A stretch of 64,000 nt of DNA from CAZMGG01 sp964565715. Its GTDB lineage: Bacteria; Planctomycetota; UBA1135; UBA2386. Both the position numbers and the translations under genes were made by a program. Location of the stretch: NCBI GenBank assembly GCA_964565715.1, contig CAZMGG010000010.1:11962-75961 (forward strand), read 5' to 3'. Shown piece after piece: positions 45,230-57,165 of the stretch (its first letter is position 1; the number at the start of each line of letters is the position of its first letter). The notes beneath the pieces were generated by a model. That model was not told the origin of the DNA, ran no database searches, and saw only the letters and a program-made list of their open reading frames with translations.

Positions 45230-46780
45230 TCAGCCGCGGACCGTCGCTGTGCCGTCGAAGTACGCCTGGTACCGCGGCCATGACCAGCGGGCGATCGTGC
45301 GGCCCAGTTCGAGCCCGGCGATGTTGTCGGACTGGATGTGGTAGCCGCCCATCACCCGCGAGATGCCGGCCATCTCGGCGGTGGCGGTGAAGGTCGGCAG
45401 CTCCAGCAGCACCGCCTCGTCCATCGGCTCGTGGGTGATCGCGCCCGGCACCCGCGGCGCGACGAAGCCGAACCAGTCCGAGCCGGTGGACAGCATCAGG
45501 ATCGTCGACGCGGCGGCGCTCACCGTGCTGTGCCCCGACGGGTAGGCGGGGAACGGCGGGCAGGTGAAGTAGAGCGGCGAGTAGTTGATCCAGTCCTCGG
45601 CTCGGACCATGCCGACGCCGCGGCCGTAGCCGAGCCAGCCCGGCAGCCGCTGGCCCGCGTAGAAGTGCCGCACCAGGGTCTGCGGTCGCGAGCTGTCGTA
45701 GACGTACTTGGCCTCCCAGCAGGCGATGAAGGCGTCCAGGCAGACGTTGGCCACCGCGAAGTAGAGCTTCACGTCCTGCTCCAGGTCGTGGTTGTCGCGG
45801 CGCGAGACGTCCTGGGCGAACCGCAGCCAGTGGCCGCTCTGGCCGGTCGACCGCGGCCCGTCCCGCATGAACTCGACGATCGCCTTCTGCACCGGCGTCA
45901 GGCTGGCGTGGTAGCGGATCACCTCGTCCACCTCGGCCCGCAGCCGCAGATCGCCGACCTTGGGCTGTGGGCCGGGCCGGAACTGGTCGCTCCGTTCCAG
46001 CGCGAATGGTTTCACGAGGCCCCAGTGCGGGGTCAGGCCGTCCGGGGTGAATACCGTGCCGTCGGGCAGCGTGAACTGCTTCTGCTGCCAGCAGTCGGGA
46101 TCGACGATCCGGTCGACGGGGTTGCGTGGGCGATAGCCGGTGTAGTCGCAGTACGGCGCACCGGTGCGGCCCAACGCGTCGCCGCGCTGGTTGGCGCCGT
46201 CGTGGCGGCGGTAGGCGATCAGCGCATCGGCGACCAGGTTGCCGATGCCCTGCGGCGCACCCGGATCGCGGTTCTGGTCGTCGGGGTCGTGGCCCATCCG
46301 CCGCATCTCGGCCCGGATGTAGTCGGCCTGGTCGGGCAGCACCTCGAGCATCGTGCGGCACATGGCGTGGGCGATGGCCGTGGTGCGGTTCTGGTCGGTG
46401 CGCTCGCCCGCGGGGCGTCGCAGCGTGCCGCCGAGCCGGGTGCCGACGGCCTGGTCGTCATAGGCGGCCCAGGCGTCGTACATCGCGGTGAGCGGGATCG
46501 CCATCTGCCGCGACAGGATGGTGGGGCGCGCGCCCCACCTCTCGACGTCGCGGGCGCAGGCCTCCTGCAGGACGTCGAGCCAGCGGTAGGCGGCGGTGGC
46601 GTTCGGATGCTCGGGGTAGACCGCCGAGCCGTCCCGCGTGGCGTGGCTGTAGTGCAGGAAGCGCGGGTCGAGGCGCAGCTGGTCCAGCGGCTGGCCTGGC
46701 CCGATGGCAGGCGGCGCGCTGCAGGCGACCAGCAGGAGGAGGAGGGCGGCTGGCGCCACCGGTGGCTTGGGACGCGGCAT
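45230..46780 (-). CDS. Lipoprotein of the PAP2/vanadium-haloperoxidase superfamily
   Basis: The 516-residue product starts with a lipoprotein signal (APAALLLLLVACSAP, Cys at about 20). The C-terminal half has the active-site signatures of PAP2 phosphatases and vanadium haloperoxidases: KYVYDSSRPQT (K-x6-RP), FPAYPSGHSTVSAA (PSGH) and SRVMGGYHIQSDNIAG (SR-x6-H). The enzyme is either a vanadium-dependent haloperoxidase or an acid phosphatase on the periplasmic or surface side; the length and helical N-terminal half favour the haloperoxidase-like group. TTGACC and AAGACT form a plausible promoter just upstream. GTG 46843 in the same frame would place the signal internally, so ATG 46780 is preferred. 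Confidence 0.88.
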   Translation of the reverse strand: MPRPKPPVAPAALLLLLVACSAPPAIGPGQPLDQLRLDPRFLHYSHATRDGSAVYPEHPNATAAYRWLDVLQEACARDVERWGARPTILSRQMAIPLTAMYDAWAAYDDQAVGTRLGGTLRRPAGERTDQNRTTAIAHAMCRTMLEVLPDQADYIRAEMRRMGHDPDDQNRDPGAPQGIGNLVADALIAYRRHDGANQRGDALGRTGAPYCDYTGYRPRNPVDRIVDPDCWQQKQFTLPDGTVFTPDGLTPHWGLVKPFALERSDQFRPGPQPKVGDLRLRAEVDEVIRYHASLTPVQKAIVEFMRDGPRSTGQSGHWLRFAQDVSRRDNHDLEQDVKLYFAVANVCLDAFIACWEAKYVYDSSRPQTLVRHFYAGQRLPGWLGYGRGVGMVRAEDWINYSPLYFTCPPFPAYPSGHSTVSAAASTILMLSTGSDWFGFVAPRVPGAITHEPMDEAVLLELPTFTATAEMAGISRVMGGYHIQSDNIAGLELGRTIARWSWPRYQAYFDGTATVRG

Positions 46781-46790
46781 CGCGCCGGCC

Positions 46791-46819
46791 AGTCTTCCCC
46801 GAGTCTGGGGTCTGGTCAA
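46791..46819 (-). promoter_or_regulatory. Sigma-70-like promoter TTGACC-N17-AAGACT
   Basis: On the minus strand TTGACC (46814-46819) and AAGACT (46791-46796) are 17 bp apart, and the -10 ends 10 nt before the ATG of the haloperoxidase-like gene. This is the best -35/-10 pair found in the window and would yield an almost leaderless mRNA. Confidence 0.5.
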
Positions 46820-46891
46820 TGCGAGAGAGAACCCGGCTGGCACGCCAGTTGAGCCTTGCCGCCCTCACCCGCTTTCCGGAGGTCGCACTGC

Positions 46892-47464
46892 ATGTTCCGG
46901 TTCCACACCATTCCCCAGTTCTTTTCCCTCATGACCCTCCTGGTCGTGCTGCCCGTCGCCGCCTGCGGTGATCCCGACGGGCCGGTGCACGCCGGTGGCC
47001 GGGTCGAGGCCGTGGCCGAGATGCTGGACGAGAAGGGGCAGAAGCTCGGTACCGCCGAGTTTCGTCAGGTCGGCAAGGTGGTGACGATCCGGATGCAGGT
47101 GTCCGGCCTGCCGCCGGGCGTGCATGCCCTGCACATCCACGAGAAGGCCGAGTGCCACGCGGCGGATGGCGAGGCGTTCGGTGCCGCCGGCGGGCACTTC
47201 AATCCGACCAACAAGAAGCACGGCTTCGACAATCCGGAAGGTCCGCACGCCGGTGACCTGCCCAACTTCACCGTTGCCGCTGACGGAACCGCCACCGTGG
47301 AGGTGGAGAACGTCCATGTCACCCTGGAGGAGGGCCCGGCCCACTCGCTGTTCCATCCGGGCGGCACCTGCCTCGTGATCCACGCCGGCCCCGACGACAA
47401 CAAGACCGATCCCGCGGGCAATGCCGGGGCGCGGCTGGCGTGCGGCGTGATCCGCCGTCGCTGA
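46892..47464 (+). CDS. sodC: Cu/Zn superoxide dismutase, lipoprotein type
   Basis: The 190-residue product has a lipoprotein signal ending VLPVAAC. The SodC fold follows with copper and zinc ligands in LHIHEKAEC (HxH), GGHFNP and GPHAGDLPN, a C-terminal histidine in LVIHAGPDD, the active-site arginine in GARLACGVI, and the two cysteines (ECH and ACG) that form the conserved disulfide. It dismutates superoxide in the periplasm or at the cell surface. GGAGG lies about 9 nt before the ATG at 46892. It is divergent from the haloperoxidase-like gene, a pairing that would fit oxidative chemistry outside the membrane (inference). Confidence 0.93.
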   Translation: MFRFHTIPQFFSLMTLLVVLPVAACGDPDGPVHAGGRVEAVAEMLDEKGQKLGTAEFRQVGKVVTIRMQVSGLPPGVHALHIHEKAECHAADGEAFGAAGGHFNPTNKKHGFDNPEGPHAGDLPNFTVAADGTATVEVENVHVTLEEGPAHSLFHPGGTCLVIHAGPDDNKTDPAGNAGARLACGVIRRR

Positions 47465-47474
47465 CCGACGGTGG
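47452..47474. terminator. Hairpin between convergent genes after sodC
   Basis: A 9-bp stem (47452-47460 with 47466-47474, one wobble) with a 5-nt loop spans the sodC stop codon. It lies just ahead of the convergent minus-strand gene end at 47478. No T-tract follows. Confidence 0.4.
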
Positions 47475-47477
47475 CGC

Positions 47478-49151
47478 TCAGCCGCCGGCGCCGGACACGC
47501 ACACCCGCAGGGCCGCCGGCGCCAGGTTGAGCGGCGCCAGCACGCCGGGGGCGAGATAGCGCGGCAGCGTGCCCAGCACGACGCAGCCGCCGGCTGCGGT
47601 CATCGTCAGCTGGGTGACGCCGTGCTCGAACGGTCCGGTCAGCACGCTGCCGTTGGGCAGGTAGAAGACTGTCAGGCCCCAGCCCGAGGCCAGGTGCAGC
47701 CAGGTGGCGGAGTACTGCGGCCCGCGGCTCGGCGGCGCGAGCCGCAGGCCCGGCGGCGTGGCGGCCAGCTCGACGCCGCTGCCCCCGAGCAGCAGGCGGT
47801 CGCCGCCGGTGCCGCGCACGATCAGGTCGGCGGCGCCGGTGAACGCCGACCCCGGCAGTGGCACGGCGGTCAGGTCGCCGTAGGCCACCGCGTGGGAGCC
47901 GCTCTGGAGGTCGATCCGGCGCAGCCGCAGGGCGCCGCCGAGACTGGCCACCTCGGTGCTGAGCAGCGTGCCGCCGGCGGCGACCGCGGCCACCGGATCC
48001 AGCGTGCCGGCGGGGAACGGCTGCAGGACGGAGCCGGTGCCGGTCAGGTTGGTGACCACGCCGGTGCTCTCGGCGCGGAACCAGTCCATGCGCCCCGCAT
48101 CGCCGATCGCCACGTCCAGCGTCGCGCCGACGAACTTCGGCAGGATGTGCACGCCGATGTAGGGCTGGAAGATCGGATCGGCGGTGATCTGCAGGGGCGG
48201 CGCCGCCGCCGCCACGTCGAGCAGGAACAGCTCGTCGCGCACCAGGCCATCGACGTAGAACAGCCGCGAGCCGTCGCCGTTCAGCAAGAGGTGCGGATGG
48301 CCGGAGCCCTCGGGCAGGTAGTCGGGGTCCTCGTACTTGCTCGGCGGTGGCGGCAGCAGCACCGCCGGGCCGCTGCTGCGCACCAGCCACAGGCGTTGCT
48401 GGTCCCGCGGGCCATACAGGCAGACGATCGAGGCGCCGTCGCCGGCCATGGCGAAGGTGGTCTTGAAGAAGCCACCGGGCACCGGCGGCGGCGTCACCTC
48501 GACCGGCGTGGCGAGATCGCCGAGCGGCAGCCGCCAGAGCCGGTCGTCCTGGGTCAGATAGAAGGCGAACTGCGGGCCGGCGAGGCAGCCTTCCTCGTCG
48601 ACCGGCACCGCCGTCGGCACGAAGCGCGCCGGCGTGCCGGTGCTGGCGAACGTCGTGCCGTCGAGGCGCAGCACGTGCAGGCCGCCGAGCACGGCGCCGA
48701 CCACGCCGTTCTGGCCGTCGGCGGCCACCGCCAGCCGGTCGTGGAACGGCGCGTCGGTGCCGGCCCCGATGCCGGCAACCTCGAGCAGCACGCGGGCCTG
48801 GCCGTCGGGCGGCACCAGCAGGAAGCCCCAGTAGGCGCCGTTCTGGCGGCGGTACTGGAACAGCCGGCCGCCGCCGGGCAGTTCGACGCGCCACAGGCCG
48901 TGGCGTTCGACCCGGCGCGCCACCGTGGCGTCATCGGCCTGCATCGCCGTGCGGCCGGTGATCTCGATCGGCAGGATCTCGATGCCGGCGAGGATCACCT
49001 GGCCCGGTGCCTGCGGGCTGTTCTCGTCGAGCAGCCGCAGGTCGAGGAGATGGGGGCCCGGCCCCTCCAGCAGGGCGATGCGCTGCGCGGGCAGCGTGCC
49101 CAGCAGCAGCAACGCGGGCAGGAGGCGGCGGAGGATGTTCGGCAGTGGCAT
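47478..49151 (-). CDS. Secreted protein of unknown function, propeller-like
   Basis: The 557-residue product has a signal peptide (LLPALLLLGTLPAQ). The mature protein is beta-rich with repeated strands that resemble a TolB/WD-like propeller (GGRLFQYRRQNGAYWGFLLV, AVAADGQNGVVGAVLGGLHV, GDGASIVCLYGPRDQQRLWL, LLLNGDGSRLFYVDGL, RIDLQSGSHAVAYGDL). The end (GCVVLGTLPRYLAPGVLAPL) may be a degenerate version of the shared C-terminal domain. No catalytic motif is seen. TACCCT lies 15 nt before the ATG and no Shine-Dalgarno sequence is visible. Confidence 0.75.
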   Translation of the reverse strand: MPLPNILRRLLPALLLLGTLPAQRIALLEGPGPHLLDLRLLDENSPQAPGQVILAGIEILPIEITGRTAMQADDATVARRVERHGLWRVELPGGGRLFQYRRQNGAYWGFLLVPPDGQARVLLEVAGIGAGTDAPFHDRLAVAADGQNGVVGAVLGGLHVLRLDGTTFASTGTPARFVPTAVPVDEEGCLAGPQFAFYLTQDDRLWRLPLGDLATPVEVTPPPVPGGFFKTTFAMAGDGASIVCLYGPRDQQRLWLVRSSGPAVLLPPPPSKYEDPDYLPEGSGHPHLLLNGDGSRLFYVDGLVRDELFLLDVAAAAPPLQITADPIFQPYIGVHILPKFVGATLDVAIGDAGRMDWFRAESTGVVTNLTGTGSVLQPFPAGTLDPVAAVAAGGTLLSTEVASLGGALRLRRIDLQSGSHAVAYGDLTAVPLPGSAFTGAADLIVRGTGGDRLLLGGSGVELAATPPGLRLAPPSRGPQYSATWLHLASGWGLTVFYLPNGSVLTGPFEHGVTQLTMTAAGGCVVLGTLPRYLAPGVLAPLNLAPAALRVCVSGAGG

Positions 49152-49194
49152 GGGCTCGGCCCCCCAAGGGTAGCAGGCCGCGGCAGGGGCGGTC

Positions 49195-49779
49195 CTAGTT
49201 GGCCTCCAGCGTCTTGCAGTCCGGATTGGCCAGGAACCAGGTGCCGTTGCTGCCCACCAGCCCCTGGCCGGTGAAGTCGGTGCCGATCAGCTGCGGCACG
49301 TTCGGCACGCCGTAGCTGATCTCGAACTGGCCTTGGCCATTGGTGAAGCCGCTGGCGATGGTCGCCGCGTTGGGGCCGAGCAGCCACACGCCAGCGTTGC
49401 CGAACGGCACGTAGCCCGTGTTGGCGGTGAAGTCGAGGAACATCATGCCGAACGAGCCGGGGGGCGCGTTGATCTGCCAGCGGGCCGACCGGCCGAGGCG
49501 CAGGTTGCCCATGTCGAAGACCTTGGTGGTCGGGGTCACCGAGCGCACGTCGAGGCGCGGGCTCTGCGCGGTGCCGACGTTGACCACCTCGAGGATGGCC
49601 TCCTGGCTGATCACGGTGTTCAGGTTCAGCGTGGTGCTGAAGACCGGGATGTTGGTGCAGTCGAGGAAGAACTGGTTCTGCGTGTTGCGGACGTCCTCGA
49701 TCGAGCCGCGCATGGTCTGGGTCTGGGCCGGCAGCAGGCTGGCGGCGGCGAGGGGAAGGATGAGGGGGAGCAGGCGCAT
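49195..49779 (-). CDS. Small secreted beta-rich protein
   Basis: The 194-residue product has a signal peptide (LLPLILPLAAASLLPAQ). The mature part is beta-rich (QFFLDCTNIPVFSTTLNLN, AILEVVNVGTAQSPRLDV, GSFGMMFLDFTANTGYVPFG, GQFEISYGVPNVPQLIGT) and has two cysteines. Its second half resembles the C-terminal domain of other secreted proteins in this window. AGGAGA lies 6 nt before the ATG. A pair of palindromes at 49891-49939 lies between this gene and the divergent secreted-protein gene at 49990. Confidence 0.75.
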   Translation of the reverse strand: MRLLPLILPLAAASLLPAQTQTMRGSIEDVRNTQNQFFLDCTNIPVFSTTLNLNTVISQEAILEVVNVGTAQSPRLDVRSVTPTTKVFDMGNLRLGRSARWQINAPPGSFGMMFLDFTANTGYVPFGNAGVWLLGPNAATIASGFTNGQGQFEISYGVPNVPQLIGTDFTGQGLVGSNGTWFLANPDCKTLEAN

Positions 49780-49890
49780 CAGGGTCTCCTGGGTTGCGAG
49801 TGTGCAGAGGAAGGGAAGTGCCGCGTTCGCGACGAGGGTCCTTGCGCAACGGCCGTGCCAGCCGGCGATCGGGGCCTGAGGCGGCCGATC

Positions 49891-49939
49891 CGTGCGGGAT
49901 CCGCACGCGGTGGGCCCCGGCCCGTGCGGAATGCGGACG
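49891..49939. promoter_or_regulatory. Paired palindromic sites, array A (CGTGCGG-N3-CCGCACG)
   Basis: Site A1 (49891-49907) is the perfect palindrome CGTGCGG-GAT-CCGCACG. Site A2 (49923-49939) is CGTGCGG-AAT-GCGGACG, identical over all 17 bases to site B2 at 58615-58631. They lie between divergent secreted-protein genes and look like operators for one transcription factor. Confidence 0.55.
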
Positions 49940-49989
49940 CGAGGCCGGAGTTGACGCCCACACCATGCCGGCGGAGGATCCCCGCCACG

Positions 49990-51078
49990 ATGATGCGAAG
50001 GGTGTTGCTGGCGCTCCTGACCCTCCCTGCGGTGGCTGCGGCGCAGTCCTATCAGATGGCAGGTTCGCTGTTGCGGATCTCGTCCGCCACCTACTCGCGG
50101 GGAACCTTCGGCACCGGCGCGGGGGAGTTGCTGCAGCGTTTCGATGCCGACGACCTCACGGGCTACGGGATCGAGATCGGGACGCCCGGGATGCAGGTTG
50201 TGCGGGGAGTCGTGCTGGGCGGGCGCGACTTCGGCGGCGGCTCGAACCTGGTGGATGTCACCCTCTACACCGAGGATCCGGCGCGCCCGGGCCATCCGGA
50301 CCTGGGTGCTCCCCTGGGCGGCACCACCGGCGTTCAGCTGCCCGGGCAGGTGCTGTCGTTCGCGTTCGTGTACTTCCCGGCGCCCGTGCGGGCGCCCCTC
50401 GGCCGCGACCTGTTCGTTGGTGTGCGCATCCCGCCCTCCAGCGGCACCTTCGCCGGAGCCTGGTTGATGGTCCTCACGGGCACGGTCGACGTGGCAGGCC
50501 CGGGTCTCCCCACGTCGCCACCGGAGGCCAACAGCTACCGCCTGTATCGGAATGTCACCACCAATGGATTGGCCTACGGTTCGCGCGGCCAGTTCCTCAT
50601 CGACCTGCTGACCACGTCGCCGAGCGGCATGGCGGCCACCATCAGCAATCAGGCCAGCTATCCGGTGGCCGGGCTGCCGCCAGGGGTCACCACGCTGCTG
50701 TCCGGCCTGCACCCGGATGCTGCCAGCCCGCCCCGGAATGCAGGGCGCGCCGACGACCTGGCGTTCCTCTTCACCGATGTCGACCTGGTGCCGGGCAGTC
50801 TGGTGGCGTTCCTCGCATCGTTCCAGGGTTTCGGCATCGTCCAGCCCCTGGCGAGCCTGGTGCCGGGATCGGTGGGTGGGGTGTGCCTGGACCAGCCGTC
50901 TGCCTTCGTCACCGGGCTTGGCTGGCTCGATCAGCAGCGCAGTGCCGCCTACGTGACCACGGTGGCGCCGGGGGCCCGGTTGGTGCTGCGCGGCGCTTCC
51001 TGGGCCCAGCAGGCCATCGCGTTCGACAGCCAGAACGGCGTGCTGCGCGGCAGCCAGTGCGCCCGCCAGCACTTCTGA
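49990..51078 (+). CDS. Secreted beta-sandwich-rich protein of unknown function
   Basis: The 362-residue product has a signal peptide (VLLALLTLPAVAAAQ). The mature protein is beta-rich; residues about 20-190 (FDADDLTGYGIEIGTPGMQV, VDVTLYTEDPARPGHPDLGA, GRDLFVGVRIPPSSGTF) resemble exported sandwich domains that report 'delivery' of packaged layers, but I cannot name the family. The C-terminal 140 residues (VSLVPGSVGG-like turns, QAIAFDSQNGVL) follow the shared C-terminal pattern. A second ATG follows directly at 49993. The palindrome array A lies 50-100 bp upstream. GC content is slightly lower than in neighbours. Confidence 0.72.
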   Translation: MMRRVLLALLTLPAVAAAQSYQMAGSLLRISSATYSRGTFGTGAGELLQRFDADDLTGYGIEIGTPGMQVVRGVVLGGRDFGGGSNLVDVTLYTEDPARPGHPDLGAPLGGTTGVQLPGQVLSFAFVYFPAPVRAPLGRDLFVGVRIPPSSGTFAGAWLMVLTGTVDVAGPGLPTSPPEANSYRLYRNVTTNGLAYGSRGQFLIDLLTTSPSGMAATISNQASYPVAGLPPGVTTLLSGLHPDAASPPRNAGRADDLAFLFTDVDLVPGSLVAFLASFQGFGIVQPLASLVPGSVGGVCLDQPSAFVTGLGWLDQQRSAAYVTTVAPGARLVLRGASWAQQAIAFDSQNGVLRGSQCARQHF

Positions 51079-51210
51079 GGTCATGACGACCTCGCGTGGT
51101 GGCAACATGACCGACCACCGGATCCAACTGCGCCTGCGCCGGGTCGGCAACTCGCATGGCCAGCTGATCGCCCACGTTCGGCGGCGCCGATGCCGGCCCC
51201 AGGCGCCGGT

Positions 51211-55005
<3,795 letters not shown>

Positions 55006-55011
55006 GCCAGG

Positions 55012-55710
55012 TCAGGCGCCGGGGCGCCGCGTGAACAGCCCGACGATGTGGCCCGAGCCGATGCGGAACAGGGGCGGCATGGCGCGCACCTCGAAACCGC
55101 ACGCCGAGGCGATCTCCGCCACGCGGCTGTTGCGCAGCGTGTTCTTCTCCTTCTTGCTGGTGAAGCGTGTGCGGAAGCGCCGCAGCACCGCCTTCAGCGA
55201 GGTGTGGCTGAACCAGGTCGCCACCACCGCCCGGTCGGCGACGCGGAACAGCTCGCGCAGGTGCCGTTCGCGCAGCTCCGGCGTCTCCAGGTGGTGGCTC
55301 AGCCGGAAGCTGACCACCGCGTCCACCGCGCGGTCGGGCAGCGGGATCTCCAGGGCCGAGGCGCGCACGTAGCTGCGGCCGTCGCCGCCGTGATCCTGCT
55401 GGTTCAACGCCACCATGGTGAACGACCAGTCGCCCTCGATCAGGTGGGCACAGCGCTCCTTCAGGAAGCCGCTCAGCCGGCCATGGCCGCTGGGCAGGTC
55501 CAGGATCCTCTCGCAGCGACCGATCGTGGCGAAGTGCCGCTCCAGGATCGCGCGCTCCTTCTTGTCGCTGACCTTGCGGTGCAGCTTGTTGTCATAGTCC
55601 GCCTTGTAGGCGGTGGCGCCGCGCGTCGAGTTGTAGTTCTGCAGCTTGCTCTGCTGCATCGGCGCGTGCACGGTCTTCGGCTGCTGGTCGCGGACGGGTT
55701 CGGTGGTCAT
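55012..55710 (-). CDS. Class I SAM-dependent methyltransferase
   Basis: The 232-residue product has the SAM-binding motif ILDLPSGHGRLSGFLKE, with the acidic post-motif VVSFRLSHHLETPELRERHL typical of this fold, and a C-terminal helical part (HTSLKAVLRRFRTRFTSKKE). The start at 55710 gives a normal N-terminus; the frame extends upstream to 55821. It precedes the kinase/sigma-54 regulator by 6 bp. Its style, with tyrosine-rich N-terminus (LQNYNSTRGATAYKADYDNK), is seen in methyltransferases encoded near lipopolysaccharide-kinase genes; one such kinase-like gene lies 3 kb downstream. The target is unknown. Confidence 0.85.
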   Translation of the reverse strand: MTTEPVRDQQPKTVHAPMQQSKLQNYNSTRGATAYKADYDNKLHRKVSDKKERAILERHFATIGRCERILDLPSGHGRLSGFLKERCAHLIEGDWSFTMVALNQQDHGGDGRSYVRASALEIPLPDRAVDAVVSFRLSHHLETPELRERHLRELFRVADRAVVATWFSHTSLKAVLRRFRTRFTSKKEKNTLRNSRVAEIASACGFEVRAMPPLFRIGSGHIVGLFTRRPGA

Positions 55711-55766
55711 CGGAGCGGTAGGCGGATGCGGAGCGAGGCAAGAGGATATCGGCGCAGGCCGCGGAT

Positions 55767-55788
55767 CCGAGGCCTTCCCCGGCCTCGG
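55767..55788. promoter_or_regulatory. Strong hairpin in divergent intergenic region
   Basis: CCGAGGCC (55767-55774) and GGCCTCGG (55781-55788) are perfect 8-bp arms with loop TTCCCC, between the methyltransferase and the secreted-propeller gene, which diverge here. It may separate the two promoters or act as an operator. Confidence 0.4.
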
Positions 55789-55859
55789 CCCACTTTCGGG
55801 GTCACAGGGCTCGGGCTCCAATCAAGGGTTCACCACACTTGCTCCGAAAGGCTCCCGCC

Positions 55860-57146
55860 ATGCTGCGCCCCGTCGTTCTCGCCGGTCTCCTGTCCCTCGG
55901 CATCGCGCCCGCCAGCGCCCAGACCTTCCAACTGGTGTTCTGCGAGACCCCGGTCGGCGCCGGCGGCGGCCAGCCGATCCGTCGTTACCTGGTGGCGGGC
56001 AGCGGCGGCCCCGCCACCCGGCTCAGCGACATCCCCGGCACCGCGGTCAACGACCCGGTCTCGCTGGTCTTCAACAACCAGTACGTGCTGTTCGTCGCCA
56101 ACCGCGATGCCCACCGCGGCAACGGCACGATTGCGACCTTCGACTTCGATCCCAGCTTCGGCGTGTTCACGCCGCGGGCGACGATCTCGGGCAACGGCAT
56201 CACCGACCCGGTGCAGCTCTGCTTCAACCCGGTCGATGGCGAGCTGTTCGTCGTCAACTGGCAGGGCGGCGTCTGCTCGCGCTTCCGGTTCGACGCCCAG
56301 GGCAACGCCGTGCCGAACGGCACCCTGCAGATGCCCGACGGCTCGCCGCAGCTCGGCGTGGCGGTGCGGGCCATCGACCAGCAGCTGTTCGTCAGTTCCT
56401 ACGGCTTCGTGCGGCGCTTCGCCCGCGGTCCCGGCGGCGCCTACAGCCACCTCGGCAACCTGACGATCCCCGGCGCCACCAACATCCACTTCATGAAGTT
56501 CCGCGGCGACGAGCTGTACGTGTGCGACATCGCCACCAACGCGGTGCACCGGTTCCGGTTCGACGGCACAGGCACGCCCGTGCCGAACGGCTCGGTGCCG
56601 AGCACCTCGGCCGTCGACGTCGCCTTCAGCCCGGACCGCAACGAGATGTTCGTGTCGCGGCACTTCGCCGGCGGCTTCGAGCGCTTCCGCCACCAGTCCG
56701 CCACCGACACCTGGACCTCCACCGGCGTCGTCACCGGGCCCCAGGGCGGCGGGCTCGCCACCTCAGTGCACTGGTTCTCGGAGTACGGCCAGGGCTGCGC
56801 CGGCACGGGCAACCTGGCGCCGACCCTGATCGGGCTCGGCGTGCCGTCGCCGGGCAACACCATCCACCTGAAGGTCCAGCGCGGCCAGCCGAACGCGCTG
56901 GGCACCATCGTGATGTCGCTGCAGCCGGGCAACGTGCCGCTGGCGGGCTGCACCTGGCTGCAGACCGCGGTGCTCGGCAACACGTCGCTGTTCCTGCTCG
57001 ATGGCGCCGGCGTGTTCACCTACCCGATCGCCATGCCGGCGACGCTGGTGCCGCTGGACTTCTACTTCCAGGCGTTCCTGCTCGACTTCGGCGCGCCGAA
57101 CGGGCTGTTCTCGGCCAGCAACGGCCTGCGCGCGTCGGTGCAGTAG
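55860..57146 (+). CDS. Secreted propeller protein with shared C-terminal domain
   Basis: The 428-residue product has a signal peptide (VVLAGLLSLGIAPASAQ). The mature protein is a six- or seven-bladed propeller of the lactonase/YVTN style (VSLVFNNQYVLFVANRDAHR, VQLCFNPVDGELFVVNWQGG, VAVRAIDQQLFVSSYGFVRR, IHFMKFRGDELYVCDIATNA, VDVAFSPDRNEMFVSRHFAG). The final 110 residues, starting GCAGTGNLAPTLIGLGVPSP and ending GLFSASNGLRASVQ, are a clear example of the shared C-terminal domain. The ATG at 55860 is preferred over TTG 55839. The function is unknown. Confidence 0.85.
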   Translation: MLRPVVLAGLLSLGIAPASAQTFQLVFCETPVGAGGGQPIRRYLVAGSGGPATRLSDIPGTAVNDPVSLVFNNQYVLFVANRDAHRGNGTIATFDFDPSFGVFTPRATISGNGITDPVQLCFNPVDGELFVVNWQGGVCSRFRFDAQGNAVPNGTLQMPDGSPQLGVAVRAIDQQLFVSSYGFVRRFARGPGGAYSHLGNLTIPGATNIHFMKFRGDELYVCDIATNAVHRFRFDGTGTPVPNGSVPSTSAVDVAFSPDRNEMFVSRHFAGGFERFRHQSATDTWTSTGVVTGPQGGGLATSVHWFSEYGQGCAGTGNLAPTLIGLGVPSPGNTIHLKVQRGQPNALGTIVMSLQPGNVPLAGCTWLQTAVLGNTSLFLLDGAGVFTYPIAMPATLVPLDFYFQAFLLDFGAPNGLFSASNGLRASVQ

Positions 57147-57165
57147 CCGCGCCGCGGGCCGCCGT

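Noticed and set aside
55827..55842. Sigma-54-like promoter before the gene at 55860
   Set aside because: GG and GC are 12 nt apart instead of 10.
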